Shown: piece by piece, positions 36,136 through 44,733 of the stretch | Layout of the letters: each line of letters opens with the position of its first letter | How positions within the stretch are numbered: position 1 is the first letter of the stretch | Source: Bacteriovorax stolpii | GTDB taxonomy: Bacteria > Bdellovibrionota > UBA2428 | NCBI GenBank assembly: GCA_945881775.1 | Contig: CAMCVE010000001.1 | Span: 189,836-253,835, forward strand | Direction of reading: 5' to 3' | Length of the DNA stretch: 64,000 nucleotides | Notes under the pieces: model-generated | Database searches by the model: none | Seen by the model: the letters and a program-made list of their open reading frames with translations, nothing else | Told to the model about the DNA's origin: nothing | Translations under genes and position numbers: made by a program

Positions 36136-37355
36136 CACTCAAGCTTCCCATCTATCTCGACAACAACGCCACGACCGCGGTTGACCCTCGCGTGCTCGAG
36201 AAGATGATTCCTTTTTTTACCGAACATTTTGGAAATGCCGCGAGCCGCAACCACCCTTTTGGTTGGAGCGCCGAAGAGGCCGTTGAAAAAGCGCGTGGAC
36301 AGATCGCAGCCGCAATCGGTGCCGTGTCCAAAGAAATTGTCATCACCAGTGGCGCGACCGAGTCCAACAACCTCGCCGTGCTTGGCGTAGCGGAGATGTA
36401 CAAAGAAAAGGGCAATCACATCATCACGTGTGTGACCGAACACAAAGCTGTCCTGGATCCTTGCAAGCACCTCGAAGAAACGGGCCACTACAACGTCACC
36501 TGGCTCGAAGTCGATGCCGAGGGGATGATCTCTCTCGAAGCTCTCGAAAAAGCAATCACCGATAAGACGATTCTCATTTCGATCATGCACGGCAACAACG
36601 AGATTGGCACCCTTCAGCCCATCGAGAAAATCGGTCAAATCGCCAAAAAGCACGGAGTGATTTTTCACACCGATGCCACTCAGACCGTGGGACGCGTGGC
36701 GATCGATGTCGAGAAAATGGGCATTGATCTGCTCTCGATGTCTGCTCACAAAATCTACGGACCCAAGGGCATTGGAGCCCTCTATGTCCGCCGTAAAAGC
36801 CCTCGCGTAAAACTCTCCCCCATCCAATTCGGTGGCGGCCACGAACGCGGCATGCGCTCGGGCACCCTCAACGTTCCGGGCATTGTCGGCTTCGGCGAGG
36901 CTTGCGAAATCGCAGCGCGCGACATGGCCACCGAGATCCCTCGTCAGCTGGCTCTGCGCGATCGCCTTTATAAGAAGCTCGCGGCTCACCTCGAAGACAT
37001 CTACCTCAATGGCCATCCCACCGAGCGCCTGCCCGGCAACCTCAACGTGAGTTTTGCCTACGTCGAGGGCGAGTCGCTGCTTATGGGAATCAAAGACATC
37101 GCCGTGAGCTCAGGTTCGGCGTGCACGAGCGCCAGCCTCGAGCCAAGCTACGTTCTTAAAGCACTCGGCGCGAGCGACGAAATCGCCCACTCGTCGATTC
37201 GTTTCGGCATCGGCCGCTTCACGACCGAAGAAGAAGTGGATTTCACAGCCGAGCGCGTGATCAAAGAAGTCAACCGCCTTCGTGAACTGTCTCCTCTCTA
37301 CGAGATGGTCAAAGAGGGCATCGACTTGAAAACCGTCCAATGGACCGGACACTAA
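36132..37355 (+). CDS. iscS: Cysteine desulfurase IscS
   Basis: 407 aa. Group I NifS/Isc[15 protein letters not shown] at the N-terminus, PLP histidine region (ATESNNLAV), PLP-lysine in [16 protein letters not shown] (~206), and the catalytic cysteine in [20 protein letters not shown] (~328). It supplies persulfide sulfur to IscU. The start overlaps the MerR gene by 4 bp and iscU follows 14 bp later. A 300-aa antisense ORF here is a shadow. Confidence 0.96.
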   Translation: MTLKLPIYLDNNATTAVDPRVLEKMIPFFTEHFGNAASRNHPFGWSAEEAVEKARGQIAAAIGAVSKEIVITSGATESNNLAVLGVAEMYKEKGNHIITCVTEHKAVLDPCKHLEETGHYNVTWLEVDAEGMISLEALEKAITDKTILISIMHGNNEIGTLQPIEKIGQIAKKHGVIFHTDATQTVGRVAIDVEKMGIDLLSMSAHKIYGPKGIGALYVRRKSPRVKLSPIQFGGGHERGMRSGTLNVPGIVGFGEACEIAARDMATEIPRQLALRDRLYKKLAAHLEDIYLNGHPTERLPGNLNVSFAYVEGESLLMGIKDIAVSSGSACTSASLEPSYVLKALGASDEIAHSSIRFGIGRFTTEEEVDFTAERVIKEVNRLRELSPLYEMVKEGIDLKTVQWTGH

Positions 37356-37369
37356 GAAGGAATTGACGT

Positions 37370-37759
37370 ATGGCCTACAGCAAAAAAGTTATCGACCACT
37401 ACGAAAACCCCCGCAACGTGGGCTCGCTCGACAAGGGCGACACGCACGTTGGAACCGGTATCGTCGGCGCTCCCGAGTGCGGCGACGTGATGAAACTGCA
37501 GATCAAGGTGAACGACAAAGGTCTCATTGAAGACGCGAAGTTCAAAACCTTCGGTTGTGGTTCTGCGATTGCTTCATCGTCGCTTGCGACCGAGTGGCTC
37601 AAAGGCAAAACGGTCAACGAAGCTCTTGCCATCAAGAACACGCAGATCGTGGAAGAGCTTGCGCTCCCTCCTGTGAAGATTCACTGTTCTGTCCTCGCTG
37701 AAGACGCCATCAAGGCGGCCATCAAGGACTACCAGAACAAACAGGACAACAAGGCTTAA
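37370..37759 (+). CDS. iscU: Fe-S scaffold protein IscU
   Basis: 129 aa. The three cluster-ligand cysteines are C37 (APECGD), C63 (TFGCGSA) and C106 (KIHCSVLAEDAI). The LPPVK motif recognised by HscA is present at 99-103, and D39 is conserved. AAGGA precedes the ATG. It assembles [2Fe-2S] clusters with IscS and hands them on through HscA/HscB, both encoded downstream. Confidence 0.97.
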   Translation: MAYSKKVIDHYENPRNVGSLDKGDTHVGTGIVGAPECGDVMKLQIKVNDKGLIEDAKFKTFGCGSAIASSSLATEWLKGKTVNEALAIKNTQIVEELALPPVKIHCSVLAEDAIKAAIKDYQNKQDNKA

Positions 37760-37760
37760 G

Positions 37761-38135
37761 GTGAGCGACATGACGAGCACGCCTTCAAGCCCCGTCTCAG
37801 CTCCAGAGTTTCCAATCTCGGTTTCTGAGAAAGCCGCCGCACAGGTGAAGTCTATTCAGGAACGTGAAGGCAAAACGGATTCTTATCTGCGTCTCTCGGT
37901 CGTGGGCGGCGGATGCTCGGGGCTATCGTATAAGCTGAGTTTCGAAGACGCGCCCAAGGAGAAAGACCGTCAACTTGAGATTTTTGGAATCAAGATCCTC
38001 GCAGACTCCAAGAGCCTGCTTTTTCTAAAAGGGACCGTGCTCGAATTCACGGATGGTCTCGAAGGCCAAGGCTTTGTCTTCAACAATCCTAATGCCAAAC
38101 AGTCTTGCGGTTGCGGTTCGAGTTTCTCGGCCTAG
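37761..38135 (+). CDS. iscA: IscA/HesB-family A-type Fe-S carrier
   Basis: 124 aa from GTG 37761, one base after the iscU stop; ATG 37770 is an alternative. Conserved cysteines are in VVGGGCSGLSYKL and the C-terminal QSCGCGSSFS. An extra ~20-residue Ser/Pro-rich N-terminal segment precedes the usual ISVSEKAAAQVK start. It carries clusters to target proteins. Its end lies 8 bp before hscB. Confidence 0.93.
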   Translation: MSDMTSTPSSPVSAPEFPISVSEKAAAQVKSIQEREGKTDSYLRLSVVGGGCSGLSYKLSFEDAPKEKDRQLEIFGIKILADSKSLLFLKGTVLEFTDGLEGQGFVFNNPNAKQSCGCGSSFSA

Positions 38136-38143
38136 AGTCCGCG

Positions 38144-38755
38144 ATGTCCCTCTTGAGTTTTAAGATTCCTCAGGCTTACCTCGATTTGGGGATGCCTTTT
38201 TTTTTGGCTCTCAGCCCAGAGAGCGAAGAAGCCCTCAAACGACACTTGGTGCGTGAAACACGTCGATTGCATCCAGATCTGCTTGCGCTCGACGCTAGCG
38301 ACGAGGCACGCGAAGAGCACGAATCCCGCTTGGCCGCCCTCAATGCGGCGTATCTGAAGCTTCGTGACGAGGATTCGCGCCTCGATCTGGTTCTCGAGCA
38401 GATTGTCGCAGACAATCCTGAGCTAGGCAGTGGCGAGAAGCCTCAGATTCCAGCTGCGTTGGCTCTGGAGTATTTCGAACTTCAGGAGTCTTTAGAAGAG
38501 AACCCCGGTGATGCTGCGACGCTCGCCGCACTCGAGAGTTTTCACAGCTCGCTACGTATTGAAACTGAAAAGCTTAGACGCGAAGTTTCTGAACTCTCGC
38601 AAGCGGCAGCTTGTAAGTCCCCCGAGGGGATGGAGCCTGCGCACACGTCTTTGCCATTAGCCTACGTCGTGAAGCTCAGAGATTTGCGCGACCGGCAGCG
38701 CTACCTGGTGCGCTTGAGAAGCGACCTCGAGTCGAAGTTCCAAGTCTCACGCTAA
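38144..38755 (+). CDS. hscB: Co-chaperone HscB (J-domain)
   Basis: 203 aa from ATG 38144; the ORF-track start at 38105 would overlap iscA. J domain at ~10-75 with HPD at 43-45 (ETRRLHPDLLAL) and the AALNAAYLKLRD helix, then a helical C-terminal domain (~110-200) as in HscB's IscU-binding bundle. Divergent, and ~30 residues longer than the usual ~171. Its place between iscA and hscA supports the assignment. Confidence 0.88.
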   Translation: MSLLSFKIPQAYLDLGMPFFLALSPESEEALKRHLVRETRRLHPDLLALDASDEAREEHESRLAALNAAYLKLRDEDSRLDLVLEQIVADNPELGSGEKPQIPAALALEYFELQESLEENPGDAATLAALESFHSSLRIETEKLRREVSELSQAAACKSPEGMEPAHTSLPLAYVVKLRDLRDRQRYLVRLRSDLESKFQVSR

Positions 38756-38801
38756 CGGTGCTTGCCAAGGACGTTGCGAGCTTTTAGGACTGCCATCAAG
38801 C

Positions 38802-40679
38802 ATGGCCATCCAGATCGAACTCGGCGGCACCTCCCCTCAAAAGAAGGCGCAAACACCAGCGCCTCAGGGATCCGTTCTGGGTATCGACCTGGGCACCACC
38901 AACAGTCTCGTGTCTGTAGTTCGCGATGGCAAAGCCTCAGTTCTTTTTCCATCGCACGAGCGCCCCCTCCTCCCTTCCGTTGTCTCGATGAGCTCCCGAG
39001 GAGAGATTCAAAATGTCGGAGACGCAGCCGTGCTCGAGCGCGCCTCGCGCCCCGAGCATGTGCTCTTTTCGGTGAAGCGCCTCATGGGTCGCTCTCTGAA
39101 AGATCTGCAAGCAGAGATCCACGAGATTCCCTACGCGCTTGAAGACGACGAGCTTGGCGCGCAAGTGCGCATCCGCGTCGGAGAAACACGAATCTCGCCC
39201 GTTGAAGTATCCGCGGAAATTTTAAAGACCCTCAAGACTCGCGCGGAGAAAGTGCTGGGCGAGCCGAGCAATCGCGCGGTGATCACCGTGCCGGCCTACT
39301 TCGACGATGCCCAGCGCAGCGCCACCAAAGCCGCAGGCCGCCTCGCGGGGCTCCAAGTGCTTCGCGTGATCAACGAACCCACGGCCGCAGCACTTGCCTA
39401 CGGGTGGTCGAACGAGCGCCCCGGCACCGTCGCAATTTTCGATCTCGGCGGCGGGACCTTCGACATCTCGGTCTTGCGCATCGAAGAAAACACCTATCAG
39501 GTGCTCTCGACAGCGGGTGACACTCATCTCGGGGGCGACGACCTCGATCGTCATCTGGCGGGGTGGATTCTCTCTAAGGTCCCCGAGACACATCCGCTTA
39601 GAAAACTCGGCAGCTCGCAGCTTCAGGCCCATCTGCTCGTCGTTGCAGAGAAAGCCAAAAAAGAACTCTCTGCTTTGGACCACGCAGTCGTGCACCTCGA
39701 AGGTTTCGAAGTGCGCGTCACTCGTGCTGAAGCCGAGAGCCTTTGGCGTCCCACGCTCGAGCGCGCTTTAGAGTGTTGTCGGTCGGCGATCCGCGACGCG
39801 CGGCTCGAAGTGTCGCAAGTGAACGATGTCCTTCTTGTCGGCGGTTCGACGCGTGTTCCACTCGTCAAAAAACTTGTCGCGGAGTTCTTTGGGCGCACTC
39901 CCAACGACACTCTCAATCCCGACGAAGTTGTGAGTCTCGGAGCCGCTCTCCAAGGTGAGATTCTCTCCGGTCGCGGAGAAGATCGCCTGCTGATGGACGT
40001 GGTCCCCTTAAGCCTCGGCCTTGAGACCATGGGCGGCGCTGTCACCAAACTTATTCACCGCAACTCCGGCCTTCCGACCGAGGCGCGCGAAGTTTTCACG
40101 AACCATTCGCCTGAGCAAAACGCCTTTGACTTGCACATTGTCCAGGGCGAGCGCGAGCTGGCCAAAGACGGTCGCTCGCTGGCGCGCTTTCGTTTGCGCG
40201 GACTCGCAGCCGCTCCAGCGGGCTTTCACCGCATCGAAGTGCTCTTCCGCATCGACTCGAATGGTATTCTCAATGTGCGCGCCAAGGACCTGCGCTCTGG
40301 CATCCAACAAGAGATTGAAGTGCGCCCGAGTTTTGGAATCACCGACGAAGAGCTCATGAGCATGCTCGAAGTGGCGTTTGAGAAAGCCGAGGAAGACATG
40401 GCCCAACGCCAGCTCGTGGACCTTAAGGTAGAAGCCTCCACAGTGATCCGGGCCGCCGAGAACGTCTTCAAAATAAGTGGCCACAAGGTCGAGGCCACCA
40501 CGGCTGCCGAGTTTAAAGCCCGCCTCGTGGACCTCAAAAACGCCTCCCACGCGAACTCCTGGAAACAGCTCCGAGACGCCCTGGACGCCCTTGAGGAGTG
40601 TGGCCACGAGCTGGCTGAGCTGCAGGTGAACGAAGCCATCTCCCAGGCCCTCAAAGACAAGGATCCGGCCAAAGTCTAA
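38802..40679 (+). CDS. hscA: Fe-S assembly chaperone HscA (Hsp70 family)
   Basis: 625 aa. Hsp70 ATPase domain with phosphate-1 motif GIDLGTTNSLVSVV, DLGGGTFDISVLR, VLLVGGSTRVP, and a substrate-binding domain (LSLGLETMGGAVTKLIHRN). HscA-like 15-20-residue N-terminal extension before VLGIDLG. It drives cluster release from IscU by recognising LPPVK. Last gene of the isc operon; no ferredoxin or iscX follows. Confidence 0.94.
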   Translation: MAIQIELGGTSPQKKAQTPAPQGSVLGIDLGTTNSLVSVVRDGKASVLFPSHERPLLPSVVSMSSRGEIQNVGDAAVLERASRPEHVLFSVKRLMGRSLKDLQAEIHEIPYALEDDELGAQVRIRVGETRISPVEVSAEILKTLKTRAEKVLGEPSNRAVITVPAYFDDAQRSATKAAGRLAGLQVLRVINEPTAAALAYGWSNERPGTVAIFDLGGGTFDISVLRIEENTYQVLSTAGDTHLGGDDLDRHLAGWILSKVPETHPLRKLGSSQLQAHLLVVAEKAKKELSALDHAVVHLEGFEVRVTRAEAESLWRPTLERALECCRSAIRDARLEVSQVNDVLLVGGSTRVPLVKKLVAEFFGRTPNDTLNPDEVVSLGAALQGEILSGRGEDRLLMDVVPLSLGLETMGGAVTKLIHRNSGLPTEAREVFTNHSPEQNAFDLHIVQGERELAKDGRSLARFRLRGLAAAPAGFHRIEVLFRIDSNGILNVRAKDLRSGIQQEIEVRPSFGITDEELMSMLEVAFEKAEEDMAQRQLVDLKVEASTVIRAAENVFKISGHKVEATTAAEFKARLVDLKNASHANSWKQLRDALDALEECGHELAELQVNEAISQALKDKDPAKV

Positions 40680-40725
40680 CCCAAACTTCACGAGTCTCAG
40701 ACCCAAGAAATGTCATACTTGTTCG

Positions 40726-41247
40726 GTGGAATGTAAGCTGACAAAGAGATGGGCCTCGGCCCTCTTCTCGACATTCATTTTCCTCCTCACAGCCTGCGGT
40801 CAGCAGCCTGAAGCCGCTGTGAGCGATCCCGTGACCGAAGCTCTCGGTCGCGAAGCCCAAACCCTTTCCATGGACTGGCTCGAGCAAGCCATGATCGAAG
40901 CCGACTCCGAAGAGCTCCGCGAAGCCATCGGCGACGTGCACAATCTTCTCGAAGAGCGCAACATCTCGGCACCCCCTGCCTCGCTTGTAGCCACTTGCGA
41001 CTCCAACGAAGGCCGCTTCACAGCAGCCTTCGTCACGGACAAGTTCGCCAACTCCAACATCTACGTCTGTGCGCAAAGCAAACGTCTTGGAAAGATCTTC
41101 CTCGCACAAGTGCTCATCCACGAAGCCTTGCACCTGCGCGGCGAGCGCGACGAGTGCGAAGTCACCCGCATGGAAATTGCGATTATGACGAGCGCGCTAC
41201 GCATCCCCTACAAAAACGCCTACGTCGCTCAGTGCGGTCTCGACTGA
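40726..41247 (+). CDS. Lipoprotein with zincin-like HExxH motif
   Basis: 173 aa from GTG 40726. Lipoprotein signal with lipobox LLTAC (STFIFLLTACGQQ). Near the C-terminus is VLIHEALHLRGERDECE, an HExxH motif followed by acidic residues, as in small zinc peptidases. Four other Cys could form disulfides (VATC, YVCAQS, DECEV, AQCGL). Orphan between hscA and nuoB. Proteolysis is a guess from the motif. Confidence 0.68.
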   Translation: MECKLTKRWASALFSTFIFLLTACGQQPEAAVSDPVTEALGREAQTLSMDWLEQAMIEADSEELREAIGDVHNLLEERNISAPPASLVATCDSNEGRFTAAFVTDKFANSNIYVCAQSKRLGKIFLAQVLIHEALHLRGERDECEVTRMEIAIMTSALRIPYKNAYVAQCGLD

Positions 41248-41311
41248 GATCAACGCAGCGCATTATCAAAAGCTGTTTCACGCCTGGGAAAGCTCATGCT
41301 AAAGTTTTGTT

Positions 41312-41956
41312 ATGTCTCAAGTTTCGACACCTGCAATTCCCGGCGTCCGCAGTCTCACAAACAGCTCGGGCGACAACGTCCTTCTCAATCAGTTCGACAA
41401 CGTTGTGAACTGGGGTCGCAAGAATTCCCTCTGGCCGATGACTTTTGGTCTCGCATGTTGCGCAATTGAGATGATGGCTACGGGCGCTTCGCACTATGAC
41501 TTGGAGCGCTTTGGTTGCGGTGTTTTCCGCGCTACGCCCCGCCAAGCAGACTTCATGATCGTCGCCGGAACCGTCACACTCAAAATGGCTTCTCGCGTGA
41601 AACTTCTTTACGATCAAATGCCCGACCCAAAATGGGTTATTGCGATGGGTTCTTGCGCCACCAAAGGCGGCCCCTACTGGAAAGAAGGCTACAGCGTCTT
41701 GAAGGGCGTTGACCGTGTGGTGCCGGTGGATGTTTACGTTCCCGGTTGTCCACCTCGCCCCGAATCGCTCATGGATGGACTGATCAAACTTCAACAACGC
41801 GTGGCTGTGGCGCGTCCCACACGCAGTGACCACAATGGACCTTTCGGAAAACGCGGACGCCAGCCTGGCGAGCCCAACGAAAAGCGCCACGTCGACGAGC
41901 ATGGCATGGGCAAGTCTTCGAGCGAAGAATCCTCTGATACGACTGCAATCGGTTGA
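41312..41956 (+). CDS. nuoB: NADH-quinone oxidoreductase subunit B (isolated nuoB)
   Basis: 214 aa. Ligands for the N2 [4Fe-4S] cluster are visible: the Cys pair in [28 protein letters not shown] and [18 protein letters not shown]2 is the last Fe-S cluster before quinone. The C-terminal ~45 residues are hydrophilic ([19 protein letters not shown]) and not part of the core fold. No other nuo genes are in the window. Confidence 0.92.
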   Translation: MSQVSTPAIPGVRSLTNSSGDNVLLNQFDNVVNWGRKNSLWPMTFGLACCAIEMMATGASHYDLERFGCGVFRATPRQADFMIVAGTVTLKMASRVKLLYDQMPDPKWVIAMGSCATKGGPYWKEGYSVLKGVDRVVPVDVYVPGCPPRPESLMDGLIKLQQRVAVARPTRSDHNGPFGKRGRQPGEPNEKRHVDEHGMGKSSSEESSDTTAIG

Positions 41957-41962
41957 TTTGAG

Positions 41963-42484
41963 ATGTCTCGACGTCGAAGCCTCCAGTCGCGCCAGTGGGT
42001 GCCCCACTCTCTTGATCAGGTATGGAATCTCTTCTCTGATCCTAGCAATCTCGAAAAGCTCACACCTCCCGCCTACGGCGCTGGAGTGATGCTTCAAGGC
42101 GACACTTTTTGCGAAGGCTGCACTGTCGTGATCTCCATGAAGCCCTACGGGATTCCAGCACCACTCAAATGGATCAGTAAAATTGAAGGCCTCCTAAGCA
42201 CGGGCGATCGTCGAGAGTTTTACGACATCCAGGTTAGCGGACCCTTTGCCTACTGGAAACATCACCACCTTTTCGAAGTGGGCGACACCCGTTTTGAGGG
42301 CAAGCGAAGCGGCCACGAGCTGAAAATCGAATCTGGGGGCACCTGGATCATCGATGATGTCGAATACGAGATGCCTTACGGAATCTTTGGGGCGATCGCC
42401 GAAAAGCTCTTCGCGAGGCAGCAGCTCGAGAGCATGTTCGCCTACCGCAAAGCCAAGACTCTGGAGCTCCTAGGCCCCGCCTAA
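41963..42484 (+). CDS. SRPBCC-superfamily protein
   Basis: 173 aa. SRPBCC/START-like pattern: an N-terminal strand (QWVPHSLDQVWNLFSDPSNL EKLTPP region, quoted loosely), then alternating strands and a long C-terminal helix (IAEKLFARQQLESMFAYRKA). Such domains hold hydrophobic ligands in a cavity (coenzyme Q-binding, aromatase/cyclase-like). It begins 6 bp after nuoB, so co-transcription is likely; a link to quinone chemistry is a plausible inference only. Confidence 0.75.
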   Translation: MSRRRSLQSRQWVPHSLDQVWNLFSDPSNLEKLTPPAYGAGVMLQGDTFCEGCTVVISMKPYGIPAPLKWISKIEGLLSTGDRREFYDIQVSGPFAYWKHHHLFEVGDTRFEGKRSGHELKIESGGTWIIDDVEYEMPYGIFGAIAEKLFARQQLESMFAYRKAKTLELLGPA

Positions 42485-42502
42485 GCGACTGCTTTCTTTT
42501 TT

Positions 42503-42521
42503 GATAACGATTATCAATATC
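42503..42521. promoter_or_regulatory. Fur box upstream of feoAB
   Basis: GATAACGATTATCAATATC matches the 19-bp Fur consensus GATAATGATAATCATTATC at 16 of 19 positions by eye. It is 37 bp upstream of feoA, where bound Fe-Fur would block the promoter. It implies iron-repressed expression of feoAB. Confidence 0.82.
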
Positions 42522-42557
42522 ATTGACCCCAAGTCACCGAGTCGCTAGCTTGGTCCC

Positions 42558-42800
42558 ATGGCGGCACCCAATCTTTGGAACCTTCGCGAGAACCAAAAGG
42601 CCCTTGTGAAAGACTTTTGCCCAAGCCTACTCACACAGCACCGCAATCGTTTTATTGAACTCGGATTTCGCCAGGGCGAAAGTGTTAAGTGCATCAAGAC
42701 ACCTCCTTTCGGTGCGCCCCACGTTTTTGAAGTTTCCAATACGGTGTTTTCGATTTCCCGAGAAGACGCCAGCAAAATTTTTCTACTGATCGAACAATGA
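42558..42800 (+). CDS. feoA: FeoA-family ferrous iron transport protein
   Basis: 80 aa, SH3-like FeoA fold: HRNRFIELGFRQGESVKCIKTPPFGAPHVFEVSNTVFSISREDA pattern (the RLxELGF...G motif is clear). FeoA is a small cytoplasmic accessory of FeoB. Its stop overlaps the feoB start by 4 bp (ATGA). The preceding Fur box supports the assignment. Confidence 0.86.
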   Translation: MAAPNLWNLRENQKALVKDFCPSLLTQHRNRFIELGFRQGESVKCIKTPPFGAPHVFEVSNTVFSISREDASKIFLLIEQ

Positions 42801-44638
42801 GCGCGGTCGACACACCCACACTTCTCCTCTTAGGAAATCCGAACAGCGGCAAGACGCTACTTTTCAACCGCCTGACAGGCCTTCGCCAAAAGGTGGCTAA
42901 TTTTCCAGGCGTCACAGTTGAGCTTGCCACGGGCTCGAGCTCCGAGCTGGGCCTGGACCTGGTCGACTTTCCTGGTATCTATTCACTCAATCCCCTGACT
43001 CGCGACGAAGAGGTCGCCGTTCAGAGCCTGCAGAAGCACCTACAGTCTTCGAAAGTCCGTGGCGTGGTTTGTGTCTTGGACGTCACTCGCCTCGAGCGCA
43101 GTCTCTTTCTCGCGCTGCAACTTCGGCAGGAATGCACTCGCACCAATCGCCCCATCCTCTTTGTACTGAATATGATGGACCAGATCATCGCGCACAAAGT
43201 GCAGGTGAATACAAAAATACTTCAAGCGGGTCTCGGGGCTCCCGTGGTCGAGGTTTCCGCCAAGACCCGAAAGGGATTCCAAGACCTCAACGAGTCCCTT
43301 ACGAAGCTCGCAAGTCACGACAGCCAAGCAGCTCCGGCTCTTTCGGGAGACACGAACCACCTCAAAGCCCTCGCCAAAGATCTCGCCAATAAGGCTGGCC
43401 TCAAAGGTGATCTCTTGCTGAGGTCCCAGTACCGCATCGATCGCGTCGCGCTGTCGAGCTTCTGGGGACTCGTGATTTTCTGCTTCACGATGATTTTTCT
43501 TTTCCAGGCCATCTTCAGCTGGTCCGCTCCTCTGATGGACGGAGTGGAATCGATCGTGATGTCGCTTGCCGAATTGGTTGTCCCTCTTTTTGGAAAAGGC
43601 GTTACGGCAGATTTCGTGAGAGATGCGATCTTCGGGGGTTTTGGATCCTTCCTTGTCTTTGCTCCGCAGATTTTTGTCCTCACTCTTATTATCGGATTCC
43701 TCGAGGACAGTGGTTATCTGGCTCGGGCGGCACTCATCTGTCATCGTCCCTTAAGTTTTTTTGGACTCTCGGGTAAGAGCTTTGTGCCTCTTCTCACAGG
43801 TCATGCCTGCGCCATTCCCGCCATTTTTTCTTCCCGTAACATCGAGTCACCAAAGAAGCGCCTTCTCACGATGATCACAGTCCCCCTAATGTCGTGCTCT
43901 GCACGCCTGCCGGTTTACGGACTTCTTATTGCAGCACTCATTCCCGCTCACACCTATTTGGGTGGACTCGTAGGACTCCAAGGTCTGAGCTTTTTCGCGC
44001 TTTATCTTTTTGGCATCGTCACCGCCCTCGTAGTCTCGGGAGTCCTTAAGGGCACCTTGCTGAAGAAGACTTCCGACGCACCCTTCATCTTAGAGTTACC
44101 TCCCTACCGTCTCCCTAACCTGCTTGCTATCTTGCGGAAATCTTGGGATCGTTCACTCACCTTTGTGACCCAGGCGGGCCCCACGATCTTCGTGGTGGCT
44201 GTGGTGATCTGGGCCCTCGGATATTTCCCCAACAACGGAGAGCTCGACCAGTCCTATCTCGCCTCTATTGGACAATGGATCGAACCTGTTTTCAAACCCC
44301 TGGGACTCGACTGGAAGTTCGGCGTTGCGATCCTTATGTCGTTCTTGGCCCGCGAAGTTTTTGTGGGAACCCTGGGTACGATGCTCGGCATTGCAGGAGC
44401 TGACGAAGATTTTCACGGACTCGCCGAGCAACTTCATGCGTCGGGACTGACACTTGCCAGTGGCCTGGCCCTTCTCGTGTTCTACGCAATCGCCATGCAA
44501 TGTGTGGCGACACTTGCTGTACTCCGCAAAGAACTTGGGTCGTGGAAAATTCCTTCGCTTTTGTTTGTGAGCTACAGTCTGCTCGCCTACCTGGCAGCGT
44601 TTAGCGTTTACACAATCGTCAATTGGCTTGCGCTCTGA
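42797..44638 (+). CDS. feoB: Ferrous iron transporter FeoB
   Basis: 613 aa. N-terminal G domain: G1 GNPNSGKT, G3 DFPGIYSL, G4 NMMD; then about ten transmembrane helices with two Gate motifs (GFLEDSGYLARAALI and ... PLLTGHACAIPAI). Shorter than the ~770-residue enterobacterial form, as in many FeoB proteins without the C-terminal cytoplasmic extension. Imports Fe(II) across the inner membrane. Coupled to feoA. Confidence 0.94.
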   Translation: MSAVDTPTLLLLGNPNSGKTLLFNRLTGLRQKVANFPGVTVELATGSSSELGLDLVDFPGIYSLNPLTRDEEVAVQSLQKHLQSSKVRGVVCVLDVTRLERSLFLALQLRQECTRTNRPILFVLNMMDQIIAHKVQVNTKILQAGLGAPVVEVSAKTRKGFQDLNESLTKLASHDSQAAPALSGDTNHLKALAKDLANKAGLKGDLLLRSQYRIDRVALSSFWGLVIFCFTMIFLFQAIFSWSAPLMDGVESIVMSLAELVVPLFGKGVTADFVRDAIFGGFGSFLVFAPQIFVLTLIIGFLEDSGYLARAALICHRPLSFFGLSGKSFVPLLTGHACAIPAIFSSRNIESPKKRLLTMITVPLMSCSARLPVYGLLIAALIPAHTYLGGLVGLQGLSFFALYLFGIVTALVVSGVLKGTLLKKTSDAPFILELPPYRLPNLLAILRKSWDRSLTFVTQAGPTIFVVAVVIWALGYFPNNGELDQSYLASIGQWIEPVFKPLGLDWKFGVAILMSFLAREVFVGTLGTMLGIAGADEDFHGLAEQLHASGLTLASGLALLVFYAIAMQCVATLAVLRKELGSWKIPSLLFVSYSLLAYLAAFSVYTIVNWLAL

Positions 44639-44641
44639 GAC

Positions 44642-44733
44642 TTAGCTCTTGGAGGAAGGCTTGTTCGGGTCGAGCCCAAATTTCATCAAAGATCCCTCAC
44701 CCGATTCGAATTTCAGAATAACATGAATGGATG
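44642..44733 (-). pseudogene. Possible C-terminal remnant of a lost gene
   Basis: The minus strand between feoB and the alpha/beta hydrolase gene reads as protein-like sequence ending at a TAA (HVILKFESGEGSLMKFGLD then NKPSSKS). It has no start and would continue into the antisense of the hydrolase gene. A chance reading is possible. Confidence 0.25.

Noticed and set aside
36114-37016. 300-aa minus-strand ORF
   Set aside because: Antisense to iscS and overlapping the end of the MerR gene; no motifs of its own.
40008-40706. 232-aa minus-strand ORF
   Set aside because: Antisense to the substrate-binding part of hscA; a shadow frame.
43040-43744. 234-aa minus-strand ORF
   Set aside because: Antisense to the G domain and first helices of feoB; very His/Asp/Arg-rich shadow composition.
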